In this document: piece after piece, positions 36,466-45,313 of the stretch | Position numbering within the stretch: position 1 is the first letter of the stretch | Layout of the letters: the number at the start of each line of letters is the position of its first letter | Assembly (NCBI RefSeq): GCF_000711985.1 | Contig: NZ_JONU01000007.1 | Location: 1,116,001-1,180,000, forward strand | Length of the DNA: 64,000 bases | Source: Rheinheimera texasensis DSM 17496 | GTDB lineage: Bacteria > Pseudomonadota > Gammaproteobacteria > Enterobacterales > Alteromonadaceae | Direction: 5' to 3' | Notes under the pieces: model-generated | The model's database searches: none | What the model saw: the letters and a program-made list of their open reading frames with translations, nothing else | What the model was told of the DNA's origin: nothing | Translations under genes and position numbers: made by a program

Positions 36466-37683
36466 TTAAACAAACCCCAGCGCATCGACCAGTGGCTTGC
36501 GCGCCGCGCTCAGGCTGGCTTTGAGCGCGAACAACATACAAACCACCATCAGCACCAGCGCGGCATAGAGCGTCAGTTCGCTGCTGAAACTAATCATCAG
36601 CGGGTAGCCCTGGCTGGAGCCTGGCGGCGGAGGCATCATCACTTCAAACTGGCGCAACAATTCACAGCATAACAACGTCGACAGTGTTGCAGCGATGGCG
36701 CTGAAGGCGCCCAGCAATAAGGCTTCCAGCACAAAGTTGCCGACGATTCGGTGACGTCGCTCGCCCAGTGCAGCCATAGTGCCAATCTCCCTGGTGCGCT
36801 CAGTCACTACTTGTGAAATGCCATGGCCGACGGCGAATAACACCAGCAATAACATCAGGATGCCGAGGGTGCCGAAGATGCGGTTGTACAAGTCACGCAC
36901 CGCTTTAAATACAAAAGCGCGCTCCTGCCAGGGGGTCACTTTCAGCGCCGGCATGTCGGCCTGCAGCGCAGTCGCGAGCCCGGCTTGTTGTTGGTCGTCT
37001 AACAAATAGATATTCAGTTCGCTGATTTTGTCGCTTTGCAGCAATTGTTGGCCGGCTTGGATCGGCAGATATAGCTGGCGTTTATCCAAATCAGGCACGC
37101 CGCTGGAGAAGATGCCAACCACCACCACATCTAACGCATTCAGCGCGCCGGTGCTGGTGGCCGACATCAGGCTCAGTTCGCTGCCGACTTTGGCTTTTAA
37201 AATGGCGGCGAGGCCTTCACCAATCATCAGTGGAATGCTGTCGTCGGCTTTACTGAGGTAGGCCGGCGGTAATACACCGCCGGCTTTGACTTTCAGGAAC
37301 GGGCCTTTTAGCTGGAATTCGCTGCCGTCGACGCCACTGCCGAGGAAAATCGTCGACTTTTCGCCGTTCGACACTAAGCCGGAAAACTGCAGCCGCGGTA
37401 ACACTGCTTTGACGTCGTCACGTGCCAGCAGGCGTTTTTCCAACGCCGGGTTGCGGTCGATGCCATGTTGCAGCGGCACATCCTCGTTATCGAGGAAATA
37501 GTCCGGGTGGCTCAACGTCAGATGGCCCAAATCGCGAGCGGCTTTTTCGGCCAGGGACTGATAGGTAAACAGAGCAAAACCGGCACCCAACAACACCGCG
37601 GTCATCGCAGCACTGCACACCATGCCGGTGAACAGCGTGCGGCGGCGGTGACGCCATAAATTTAAACAGGCAGCATGTAACAT
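36466..37683 (-). CDS. FtsX/MacB-type ABC transporter permease
   Basis: 405-residue membrane subunit. One N-terminal helix (about 17-40), a large periplasmic MacB_PCD domain (about 45-260), and three C-terminal helices of the FtsX domain (about 280-400), with the coupling-helix region TERTREIGTMAALG (about 304-317). This is the four-helix type VII ABC topology of LolCE/MacB. These permeases extract or push substrates by mechanotransmission rather than by a transmembrane channel. The gene starts 14 bases after the ATPase gene. It is not the housekeeping LolC/E, judging by context. Confidence 0.9.
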   Translation of the reverse strand: MLHAACLNLWRHRRRTLFTGMVCSAAMTAVLLGAGFALFTYQSLAEKAARDLGHLTLSHPDYFLDNEDVPLQHGIDRNPALEKRLLARDDVKAVLPRLQFSGLVSNGEKSTIFLGSGVDGSEFQLKGPFLKVKAGGVLPPAYLSKADDSIPLMIGEGLAAILKAKVGSELSLMSATSTGALNALDVVVVGIFSSGVPDLDKRQLYLPIQAGQQLLQSDKISELNIYLLDDQQQAGLATALQADMPALKVTPWQERAFVFKAVRDLYNRIFGTLGILMLLLVLFAVGHGISQVVTERTREIGTMAALGERRHRIVGNFVLEALLLGAFSAIAATLSTLLCCELLRQFEVMMPPPPGSSQGYPLMISFSSELTLYAALVLMVVCMLFALKASLSAARKPLVDALGFV

Positions 37684-37697
37684 GATGATTCTCCTTG

Positions 37698-38399
37698 TTA
37701 ACTGGCGCGACGCGCTGATGGAAGCGTGTTGTTGTGGTTGTCCACCAGCACGCCGTCTTTGAGTGTCAACAACCGCGAGCAGCGCTCGTATAGCCTTGGG
37801 TCGTGACTGGCGATTAAAAAAGTGGTGTTGGCATCCCGCCCCAGTTGCTGCATCAAATCAATCACTTGTGCAGCGCTGACGCCATCAAGGTTGGCAGTTG
37901 GTTCGTCGGCGATCACTAAAGGTGGCGCTTTGACCAATGCGCGGGCAATCGCGACCCGTTGTTGCTGGCCACCGGAGAGTTGATCCGGCCTTTGGCTGGC
38001 AAATTTGCCAACACCGACCGCGTCCAGCAGCGCCATGGCCCGTGCGCGGCGCTCAGCTTTGGCGACGCCGAGCAATTGCAGCGGATATTCAACATTTTCC
38101 AGCGCCGTCAGCACTGGCAATAAGTTATAGCGCTGAAAGATAAAACCTATCGCCCGGCAGCGTAACTGACTGAGTGCGGCCACATCAGTGGGCACCGGTT
38201 GTTGATTGAGCCAAATCTGGCCCTGGCTTGGCGTGTCGAGCAGGCCGAGTAAATTCAGCAAAGTGGATTTGCCGCTGCCGGATGGGCCACACAACGCCAC
38301 CATCTCGCCACAGCTAATCTCGGCACTGACATCTTTTAACGCGGTGTTTTGTGCCAAACCGCTGCCGTAGGTTTTACTCAAGTGTTCGAATTTCAACAT
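37698..38399 (-). CDS. ABC transporter ATP-binding protein (LolD/MacB family)
   Basis: 233-residue ATPase partner of the adjacent permease. Walker [10 protein letters not shown] (about residues 38-46), Q-loop in [18 protein letters not shown], signature [15 protein letters not shown] (about 141-155), Walker [12 protein letters not shown] (about 161-171) and switch His in [11 protein letters not shown] (about 195). The sequence is typical of LolD/MacB/FtsE-like ATPases. Part of the minus-strand operon 38984 to 35567. Confidence 0.93.
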   Translation of the reverse strand: MLKFEHLSKTYGSGLAQNTALKDVSAEISCGEMVALCGPSGSGKSTLLNLLGLLDTPSQGQIWLNQQPVPTDVAALSQLRCRAIGFIFQRYNLLPVLTALENVEYPLQLLGVAKAERRARAMALLDAVGVGKFASQRPDQLSGGQQQRVAIARALVKAPPLVIADEPTANLDGVSAAQVIDLMQQLGRDANTTFLIASHDPRLYERCSRLLTLKDGVLVDNHNNTLPSARRAS

Positions 38400-38423
38400 G
38401 GCCCGCTCCTTGTTATCGCTGTA

Positions 38424-38984
38424 TTACTGCGCGCTTTGCTGTTGCCAGGTTTTGGCCAGCGCTTCGTCACCGGCTTTGCTGGCGGCTTTGGCGCCGCAGC
38501 TATACAAAGCTTGTTTTGCGCCCTGAGGGGCGTACGCAAAGGCCGGGCCTTCAATCTGGTTTTTTAGCAGGGCATAACCTTCGTTAAAGCGATTAAACAG
38601 ATCTGGCAAATTGATAAAAGTACAGCCGGCGATGGTATGGACCTGCATGGTCACAGCCGCCTGTGTGCGGTCTTGCGGGTTGAGCTGGCGCAGCGTTTTG
38701 TCTAGTTTGCTCAGGCCCTGTTCGGCCGCCTTCATTTTGTTCCATGGCAGCAGAGCATGTTTGGCGGCCGCGGTCTCTACTGCGCCTAACATGGCCTGTA
38801 ACTGCAAATTGTCCGGGGCTGCAGCGCTGGCGGTGGTCAGTTTCTCAATGGCCTGTTCGTTCGCCGTGGCATCGCCCTGCACGCCCTGCTGATAAACCGA
38901 TATCCAGTTATCCGCCAGGGCTGGTGTGGCCAGCATCAGCGCGGAGGTCAGTAACAGTGGGCGGAATAAAAGAGTGGTGTTCAT
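38424..38984 (-). CDS. Small exported helical (TPR-like) protein, unknown
   Basis: 186-residue protein with a signal peptide (about 1-25, ending PALA) and a mature part made of alpha helices, compatible with TPR-like repeats (NEQAIEKLTTASAAAPDNLQ). A Cys in AGCTFINLPDLFN (about 121) and another in LYSCGAKAAS (about 163) could pair. AGGAGAG supports the ATG at 38984. It is the first gene of the transporter operon and lies downstream of the LytTR-type direct repeat. No function can be named; a periplasmic accessory of the transporter is a reasonable inference. Confidence 0.75.
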   Translation of the reverse strand: MNTTLLFRPLLLTSALMLATPALADNWISVYQQGVQGDATANEQAIEKLTTASAAAPDNLQLQAMLGAVETAAAKHALLPWNKMKAAEQGLSKLDKTLRQLNPQDRTQAAVTMQVHTIAGCTFINLPDLFNRFNEGYALLKNQIEGPAFAYAPQGAKQALYSCGAKAASKAGDEALAKTWQQQSAQ

Positions 38985-39265
38985 AAGGTCTCTCCTGAGT
39001 TGGGCCGGTCGGTAGTCGCGGCCTGATGGAGAGACAATAAGGGCTTTGTTCACAAGCCGCAGCTTGAGCTGACAGACGGGCAAAAATGGCGCTGAACGGT
39101 AAAAAGCTGCGCTGAATGGCGGACAGTAAAGTGCTGATTGGCAACAAGTGGCCTGATGAATCAACTAAACCGGGTTTTGCATGATTGCTGAGACTGGTGT
39201 TCCTGCCGGATCAGAACAAAGTGGGTGTATCCGCTACCGATGTGCTGATCCAGCTTGCTGTCAGC
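38985..39265. other. Control region of the LytTR-linked transporter operon
   Basis: 281 bases between the response regulator gene and the operon it probably controls. It contains the direct repeat at 39089-39119. No other strong element is seen. Confidence 0.6.
39089..39119 (-). promoter_or_regulatory. Direct repeat, likely LytTR regulator binding site
   Basis: On the minus strand CCATTCAGCGC and CCGTTCAGCGC lie in the same orientation with a 20-bp period (complement of 39109-39119 and 39089-39099). LytTR regulators bind pairs of about 9-bp direct repeats, often beginning CCRTT or ACCRTT. The site is about 105-135 bases upstream of the operon start codon. Confidence 0.6.
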
Positions 39266-40084
39266 TTAATGCTGCCGGAACAAATGCTGATAAGCCCGGC
39301 TGACAGCCAGTTCAGTCGGGTTATTTTTCAGCACCAGTGTCATATGGCCAAACTCGTCGCGTTCGACTTTCAGGATGCTTTTGACCTGGACTATGCAGCC
39401 GCGGTGGATGCGCCAGTACAGTTGCGGGTCGAGCTGTTGTTCCAGCGTGGCGATGGAGGTGCGGATCAGGTACTGCTGGCCGGCGCTGTCGACCGTGGTG
39501 TATTTATCCTCGGCGAGGAAAAAGTCGATATCGGCGATATCCAATAGATGAACGGTGTCGCGCTGACTGGCTTTAATCCAGCGCAATGGCTCGGCCGTTG
39601 GTGCCGTCGGAGCTTCGTGCATCGTAGCTGCGGGCGGCATAAGCTGACTCAATAGCTGTTGTAAGTGCAGTAAATCAGCCTGCGGTTTTTGCGCCAGGCT
39701 GAGCCGTTGTTTTAAGCGTGTGATGCACTGCTGCAGCCGCGCTTCTTCTAACGGTTTGAGCAAATAATCCACCGCTTCCAGCTCAAAAGCGCTGACCGCA
39801 TGCTGGTTAAAAGCCGTGCTGAACACCACTAACGGCGGCGCAGGCAACCGGCGTAGCTCACGGAGCAACTGCAGACCATCTAAGCCTGGCATCTGAATAT
39901 CAAGAAAAGCGATGTCAAAGCGCTGCTGTTGGCACAGTGCCAGCGCAGCGCTGCCGTCTTCGGCAAGAGTGGTTTGCGCTTCTGGCCAAAATTCTGTCAG
40001 CAACGCCTGCAAATGGCGACGCAACAGTGGCTCGTCATCGGCAATCAACAGGCGGGGTGCTGCGGTATTCGTAGCGGTCTTCAT
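39266..40084 (-). CDS. LytTR-family response regulator
   Basis: 272-residue regulator. The receiver domain (about 10-125) has an acidic pocket ADDE, the phospho-acceptor Asp in FLDIQMPGLDG (about residue 62), Ser/Thr in VVFSTAF and Lys in YLLKPLEE. A Gln/Leu-rich linker leads to a C-terminal LytTR DNA-binding domain (about 165-270) with FFLAEDKYTTVD and YWRIHRGCIVQ. The ATG at 40084 is chosen because the receiver domain starts immediately; an upstream extension is not family-like. It lies eight bases after the kinase gene, so the pair is one operon with the beta-barrel gene. Confidence 0.92.
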   Translation of the reverse strand: MKTATNTAAPRLLIADDEPLLRRHLQALLTEFWPEAQTTLAEDGSAALALCQQQRFDIAFLDIQMPGLDGLQLLRELRRLPAPPLVVFSTAFNQHAVSAFELEAVDYLLKPLEEARLQQCITRLKQRLSLAQKPQADLLHLQQLLSQLMPPAATMHEAPTAPTAEPLRWIKASQRDTVHLLDIADIDFFLAEDKYTTVDSAGQQYLIRTSIATLEQQLDPQLYWRIHRGCIVQVKSILKVERDEFGHMTLVLKNNPTELAVSRAYQHLFRQH

Positions 40085-40092
40085 ATCAGTAT

Positions 40093-41151
40093 TCAAAGCG
40101 GGATCTCCAGACGAACCATGGCCTGCTGGTCGGCCAGCGTTAACGTTAAACCAGCCAAATCGCCATAGCGTTGTTGCAGCCGGGTGCGGGTATTGCTGAG
40201 GCCAATGCCGTGGTCGCGCCGGCCGTCCGGAGCTTGAACCGTGGCCACTGACGGCATGGAATTTATAAGCACACAACAAAGTTTCTGCGATTCGACAAAC
40301 AGCCGTACCTGCAGCTGGCCACCACTGCGCAGTGGCTCAATGCCATGCTGCAAGGCGTTTTCTATTAAAGGTTGCAACAGTACCGGCGGCACCGGTAGTT
40401 GTAGTGGTAAGTCGTCGCTTTGTTGCCAGTCCAGTTGCAAACGTTCACCCAGGCGAATTTGCTGAATTTGCAGATAAGCGCGGCTGAAGCTGAGTTCATC
40501 GGCCAGCGGCACCAGCTGGGCGCGGGTTTGGTCGAGGCTTTGGCGCAATAAGGTGGTTAATGCGGCCAGCATCTGGCTGGCCTGCTGTGGTTCAATCCGG
40601 ATCAGTGCCTGTACATTGGCCAGCGTATTAAACAAAAAATGCGGTTCGATTTGTGACTGCAGTAGTTTCAGCTGTTGTTCCAGCAGCTGTTTTTCCTGCT
40701 CTGATTGTTTCAGCGCGGTTTGCATTAACTGTTGTTGTAATTGATGTTTTTGGTCGAGCAGATAATAAAATGCCGTCATCGCGAGGCTGACCAATGCCAC
40801 AATACCGAGCAAGGACAAATCAAAGCCCGGCCTGAATTCTTTGCCGGCAGCACTGAACTGCCACCAGGTCCAACCCATCGGCAAGCCAAACCACAACAAT
40901 CCGGCCAATGCGAGCGCGAGAAATGTATTGAGAGTCATCGACAGCGCTGGCCTGTTGCGTTGCAGCCAGCGAATCGTTGTGCGCATTGTCAGGCCAATAC
41001 CATTGGCATAGATCAATTGCAGCCACAATGGCCCCATGCCAAAGAAAGTGAACAGCAGTGCCAGCAAAGAGCAGGGCACAAACAGATTGAGCTGATCGCG
41101 CCAGAACGGTGGCGGGTCTTTGCAATCGATGGAGGGGTTGTCAGAAGGCAT
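40093..41151 (-). CDS. LytS/YehU-type sensor histidine kinase
   Basis: 352-residue kinase with about four membrane helices (about 20-150), a short coiled coil and a His_kinase domain whose phospho-accepting His is in SQIEPHFLFNTLANVQ (about 192). The HATPase_c domain has N-box LIENALQHGIEPL and G-box DHGIGLSNTRTRL. CCGGAG precedes the ATG at 41151, which overlaps the end of the beta-barrel gene by 11 bases. This coupling suggests the barrel and the kinase act in one signalling or envelope process. Ligand unknown. Confidence 0.9.
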   Translation of the reverse strand: MPSDNPSIDCKDPPPFWRDQLNLFVPCSLLALLFTFFGMGPLWLQLIYANGIGLTMRTTIRWLQRNRPALSMTLNTFLALALAGLLWFGLPMGWTWWQFSAAGKEFRPGFDLSLLGIVALVSLAMTAFYYLLDQKHQLQQQLMQTALKQSEQEKQLLEQQLKLLQSQIEPHFLFNTLANVQALIRIEPQQASQMLAALTTLLRQSLDQTRAQLVPLADELSFSRAYLQIQQIRLGERLQLDWQQSDDLPLQLPVPPVLLQPLIENALQHGIEPLRSGGQLQVRLFVESQKLCCVLINSMPSVATVQAPDGRRDHGIGLSNTRTRLQQRYGDLAGLTLTLADQQAMVRLEIPL

Positions 41152-42355
41152 ATTGGGCTCCGGCCACGACTTCGTGTTTTTTGCCAAGCAGACGGAAACT
41201 GCTGTCAGCAGGGCCAGCGAAGTGTTTGATCCCTAAGTTAATTTTGAACTTGTCACTGACACTATAACTGACAGCGCCAGAAATTAACAATCCTGTTACC
41301 GCGGGTTGATACAGCAGCGTCAGAGAGGGGTGCCAGTCTCCTTCAGCGCGCAGATGCAGCAGCCATTGCTGGCGGGTCAGCTGGCGGCCGCTGAACAGTT
41401 GCAGACTGCTTTGCCGCTCCAGGGCCTGCAACGGCAAACCTTGCAGCCGCTGTTGCAGCGCCTGCCAATGCACGTCGGCGCTGGCCTGCCCGTCATAGCT
41501 GTATTCCAGCAGCAAATTCCAGCCGGCAGTATGGGTGTAATTCAGGCCGGTACTGAGTTGCCAGGCGCCTTGTCGCTGCACGGCATCCGCCAGGGGGCGA
41601 TCGACGGTAATGCTCGCCGGCAGCCCGGGTGTGGGCCAGTGGATCCACTGATTGGTCCAATAATGCTGTTGCCACAGCAGGCTGCCCTGGAGTGCGAGGC
41701 TATCATTCAACACCCAGACCTGACTGGCACCCAGCCGCCAGCCGATGTCTGCGTCATAATGCGCCAGCGCCTGCCACTCCAAATCACCAGACTGTTGAAA
41801 ATAGCGCGCGCCACAGCCGGTGCTGGCTGGCAAAGGCCGACCATAACGACGAAATCCCAGCTCAGTCTGATTGCACAATAAAGTCCAGGCGTTGTCACTA
41901 CCAAACCAGTCGGCAGACGCTTGCCAGACGCCGGGCGCAACGACGGTATAGAGCGCAAGCGTGTCGGTTGGCGAAAATAAATCGAGCGGACGCAGGCCAT
42001 AATTGACATCAAAATCGCGTTTGCGCTTACCGGCACTGAAACTCCAGTTGCCGGCATCGATGCTCCAGTAGGCTTCTGAAAATTCCAGTTTTTGCTCTGA
42101 TGTGGCATGTGCGGGATATTGCTGATCTGTGCGCCACAAGGTGCTGGCGAGCTGAATTTGCTGGTTCGCGCCAGGCTGGTGTTGCCATTGTAAATCCAGG
42201 GTCTGGAGTAACAACTGCTGGCGCTGTGGCCCACGCAGCACACTATCGCCCTTAGCGTTACTGCCAAGCACGCGGTATTGCACATCTGGTTGTGCTGCTT
42301 CGCTTGCCAGGCCACAGCATAGCAAGATCATTATGAGTGGAAAGCGCAGAGACAT
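41141..42355 (-). CDS. Putative outer-membrane beta-barrel protein
   Basis: 404-residue exported protein with a signal peptide (about 1-21) and many amphipathic strands of alternating polar and aromatic residues (for example WSFSAGKRKRDFD and LTLLYQPAVTGLL), ending in AGAQYAF. The C-terminal Phe is the usual signal for BAM-assisted insertion. No porin family is recognised. It is immediately upstream of, and overlapping, the LytS-type kinase gene. The barrel call rests on strand pattern and C-terminus only. Confidence 0.7.
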   Translation of the reverse strand: MSLRFPLIMILLCCGLASEAAQPDVQYRVLGSNAKGDSVLRGPQRQQLLLQTLDLQWQHQPGANQQIQLASTLWRTDQQYPAHATSEQKLEFSEAYWSIDAGNWSFSAGKRKRDFDVNYGLRPLDLFSPTDTLALYTVVAPGVWQASADWFGSDNAWTLLCNQTELGFRRYGRPLPASTGCGARYFQQSGDLEWQALAHYDADIGWRLGASQVWVLNDSLALQGSLLWQQHYWTNQWIHWPTPGLPASITVDRPLADAVQRQGAWQLSTGLNYTHTAGWNLLLEYSYDGQASADVHWQALQQRLQGLPLQALERQSSLQLFSGRQLTRQQWLLHLRAEGDWHPSLTLLYQPAVTGLLISGAVSYSVSDKFKINLGIKHFAGPADSSFRLLGKKHEVVAGAQYAF

Positions 42356-42485
42356 TGAACAACCCCTTTTCTATCAGCTTCGTCCGGGCACACCGGCAAT
42401 GCTGTCAGGATAAAAGGAGTGAGTTGTTACTGCCCGGTGCGCTGACCAAAGGTCAAAAACGCCGACCAGCTGTTGATATGGCCGG

Positions 42486-43646
42486 TTACATAGTGCGCAG
42501 TACCGCCAGTTTATGTTGCAGCAAAGAGCGTTTTTCCGGCTCGTAACTGTATTCCAGCGCTTCTTCGAGCAGTTGTCGCGCAGCCTGATATTGATGATTC
42601 TTCAGATAATGTCGCACCAGCGCCTGATTGGCTTGTAACAGGTACGGTACTTTTTTCTGCAGTCGCTGATAGAAACTGATGGCCAGCGCTTCCCGTCCGG
42701 CCTGCTCTGCCTGCACCGCCTGAATATAGAGCTCAAAGGGGTCATCACTGTCGGCCATCGCCAGCTGTTGTTCTAATTGCTGTGCTAACGGCTGGTCACC
42801 AAGCTGGGTCGCTAACACCTGATAGTTATGCAATAACGCCAGGTGTTGCGGTGCGACTGCCAGGCCATATTGATACCACTGTTGTGCCAACTCAGGCTGC
42901 TGCTGGCGTCGCAACAACACCGCCATCAGATTAATTGCCGGGACAAACTGGTCGTCTTGCTGCAGGCTGGTTTGTACCAGGGCATAGGCCTGGTCCAGCT
43001 CACCGCGTAACAAGGCTTCGGCAGCTAAATTGTTGTAGACGGTGGCTCTGAAGCGGGCTTCGCTGAGAAAATCCCCCTGATAACTGAGTGGACCCCGGAA
43101 ATAATCGATATAAAGCTGGCGGAAGTTTATCGAATCGGCGCTGACTGCAGAGCTGAGATAACTGCGCACATGTGTGGCCTGTAAAAGCAGATCGCCGCGG
43201 ACGTCAATCACCGGCTCGCGGTAAGTCGCGCGAAAGCGCACGTCGATGCCGGCGACATCAGCCAGTGCTTTGGTCAGCAACGCCAGGCTAACACAGTTGG
43301 CAGAACCACTGCGCATCACTTCATGCGCCGGACTGGTGCTGCCACTGAACTGAAATACCGCTAAAACATTTTGCATGTAGCTGAACAGGCGGTATTCAGG
43401 TGTCTCATTGGCATAGCGTGGGTGCTGAAAATAGCTAAGAAAATCTTGTTTTTGCTCCGGAGTCAGGGCGAGTAAGTCCTGCATCTGCGGCACTGGTGCG
43501 GCCGCAGCAAAAATCTGTGCTGGTACCTGCGGTGCAGCAAGCCGCACTGAGGCCTGTTGAGTGGACGTCATTTCCTGAGGGAGCTGCGCGACGTGCTGCG
43601 CACAACCAGTCAAACTCAGCATCAGATATAAAGCGATCCGGTGCAT
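42486..43646 (-). CDS. Lipoprotein with transglutaminase-like and TPR domains
   Basis: 386-residue predicted lipoprotein; the lipobox LTGC (about residues 13-16) follows a short signal peptide. A transglutaminase-like core (about 95-170) shows a candidate catalytic Cys in SGSANCVSLALLTKAL (about 112) and His in QATHVRSYL (about 158). The second half (about 200-386) consists of TPR-like helical pairs with NNLAAEALLRGELDQAYALV and LLHNYQVLATQLGD. A Cys/His-type papain-like core can be hydrolytic or purely binding. It is 130 bases upstream of the beta-barrel gene on the same strand and is likely part of the same envelope cluster. Confidence 0.78.
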   Translation of the reverse strand: MHRIALYLMLSLTGCAQHVAQLPQEMTSTQQASVRLAAPQVPAQIFAAAAPVPQMQDLLALTPEQKQDFLSYFQHPRYANETPEYRLFSYMQNVLAVFQFSGSTSPAHEVMRSGSANCVSLALLTKALADVAGIDVRFRATYREPVIDVRGDLLLQATHVRSYLSSAVSADSINFRQLYIDYFRGPLSYQGDFLSEARFRATVYNNLAAEALLRGELDQAYALVQTSLQQDDQFVPAINLMAVLLRRQQQPELAQQWYQYGLAVAPQHLALLHNYQVLATQLGDQPLAQQLEQQLAMADSDDPFELYIQAVQAEQAGREALAISFYQRLQKKVPYLLQANQALVRHYLKNHQYQAARQLLEEALEYSYEPEKRSLLQHKLAVLRTM

Positions 43647-43826
43647 GTTCAGGCTCCTGAATTATTTTTCATATTGTTAACACATGAACTACAGCAAATT
43701 CCAGCGGAAAATGGCTGGTGTCTACCGCATTCGTCGCATAGTTTCTGACCGTCGCTGCTGGTCAGCCTTGCTCCAGCCGCCCGGACACGGCAGAATCAGG
43801 CAGCAACTCAAGCGGAAATCCCTATA

Positions 43827-45059
43827 ATGACAACAAAAACAACAGTAACAGGCGCTGAAATTCCGAAAAAAGGTTTTTTTGCCCATTTTGGTTTAGTGCC
43901 ACAAATTTTATTGGGCATGATTTTAGGCGTGGCGCTGGCGAGCTGGTCGACCGAGGCCGGGCAATCGGTCGCCATGCTGGGCGCTTTGTTTGTCAAAGCG
44001 TTAAAAGCGGTCGCGCCTATTCTGGTGTTTGTGCTGGTGGCATCCGCCATCGCCAACCGCAAAATCGGTGGTCAGGCGAAAATGAAACCGGTGCTGGTGT
44101 TGTATTTAGTGGGCACCTTTTTGGCGGCGTTGACTGCCGTAGGCGCCAGTTTTCTATTTCCGAGCAGTTTAGTCCTCAGCGACGCCCAACAAGCCGTCAC
44201 TGCGCCGGAAGGCATTGGGCAGGTGCTCAAGGGCATTCTGTTTCAGGCGGTCGATAATCCGGTCAATGCTTTGCTGACCGGCAACTTTATCGGCGTGTTA
44301 ACCTGGTCGATTGGCTTTGGTCTGGGTTTGCATCATGCCAACAGCACGACGAAAAAAGTCTTCAGTGATATTTCGCATGGCGTGTCGCACTTAGTGACCT
44401 TAATCATCCGTTTAGCGCCTATCGGTATTTTTGGTCTGGTGGCAGAAACAGTAGCCACCACCGGTTTTGCCGGCCTCGCCAGTTATGGCCATTTATTGGC
44501 GGTACTGGTTGGTTCAATGGCGGTGATTGCCTTTGTGGTGAATCCACTGCTGGTGTTTATCACCACCCGACGTAATCCGTACCCACTGGTGCTAACTTGT
44601 CTGCGTGAAAGCGGTATCCCGGCCTTTTTCACCAGAAGTTCTGCCGCTAATATCCCGGTCAATATGATGCTCTGTGAGAAACTGAAGCTGGATGAAGATA
44701 CCTATTCAGTGTCGATTCCACTCGGTGCCACTATCAATATGGCCGGTGCTGCTATCACGATCACAGTGCTGACATTGGCGGCCGTGCATACGCTCGGCAT
44801 TCCGGTTGATTTTGCCACCGCAATGTTATTAAGCGTGGTTGCGGCAGTCTGTGCCTGCGGCGCTTCCGGTGTCGCCGGTGGCTCTTTACTGCTGATCCCG
44901 CTCGCCTGTGGCTTGTTTGGTATTCCGGCAGAAGTGGCGATGCAGGTGGTGGCGGTTGGTTTTATCATCGGCGTGGTGCAGGATTCCTGTGAAACTGCAC
45001 TGAACAGTTCGACTGATGTGGTCTTTACCGCCGCAGTTAGTCAGCGCGCGGGTCACTGA
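43827..45059 (+). CDS. sstT: Serine/threonine:sodium symporter SstT
   Basis: 410-residue inner-membrane symporter that takes up serine and threonine with sodium (E. coli SstT 414 residues). The sequence follows the DAACS family: about eight helices plus two re-entrant loops, with a serine-rich ARSS-like hairpin in [12 protein letters not shown] (about 270-281) and the sodium/substrate region [19 protein letters not shown] (about 302-320). It has its own promoter region and a strong terminator, and stands between the two cys blocks without clear functional tie beyond serine being the precursor for cysteine. Confidence 0.95.
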   Translation: MTTKTTVTGAEIPKKGFFAHFGLVPQILLGMILGVALASWSTEAGQSVAMLGALFVKALKAVAPILVFVLVASAIANRKIGGQAKMKPVLVLYLVGTFLAALTAVGASFLFPSSLVLSDAQQAVTAPEGIGQVLKGILFQAVDNPVNALLTGNFIGVLTWSIGFGLGLHHANSTTKKVFSDISHGVSHLVTLIIRLAPIGIFGLVAETVATTGFAGLASYGHLLAVLVGSMAVIAFVVNPLLVFITTRRNPYPLVLTCLRESGIPAFFTRSSAANIPVNMMLCEKLKLDEDTYSVSIPLGATINMAGAAITITVLTLAAVHTLGIPVDFATAMLLSVVAAVCACGASGVAGGSLLLIPLACGLFGIPAEVAMQVVAVGFIIGVVQDSCETALNSSTDVVFTAAVSQRAGH

Positions 45060-45068
45060 TCTTGATAC

Positions 45069-45102
45069 CAGGGCCGGCACTTAACAGCGCCGGCCCTGTT
45101 TT
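45069..45102 (+). terminator. sstT terminator
   Basis: CAGGGCCGGC/GCCGGCCCTG 10-bp stem with a ten-base loop followed by TTTTATT, 10 bases past the stop. Confidence 0.93.
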
Positions 45103-45191
45103 ATTACTTGTCTACGCATCTGCTTAAAGTCCGAAAACCAAGCCGCTAATTCCTTTTAGTTATATCTGAGCCGATTTGCTTCTTGGATTCA

Positions 45192-45207
45192 GGACGTTTA
45201 GACGTCT
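45192..45207. promoter_or_regulatory. Tandem MetJ-type box upstream of cysG
   Basis: GGACGTTT followed directly by AGACGTCT. The second unit is a perfect 8-bp met-box and the first matches six of eight positions. MetJ binds two or more adjacent boxes. It lies between a TTGGAT (45183-45188) and a TAATAT (45207-45212) that could be -35 and -10, a classical repressor position. Confidence 0.6.
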
Positions 45208-45313
45208 AATATCGCAGCCATATTGAATCATCACACCGCGTTTTGGCAAAAATGCAGTATGGTGGGTCGACGATCTGAGCCTGATCAAGGCAGGAGCCCG
45301 TGGGGATATTAAC

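Noticed and set aside
36466-38399. Housekeeping lolCDE
   Set aside because: Only one permease, a private regulator and operon context argue for a specialised exporter rather than the essential Lol system.
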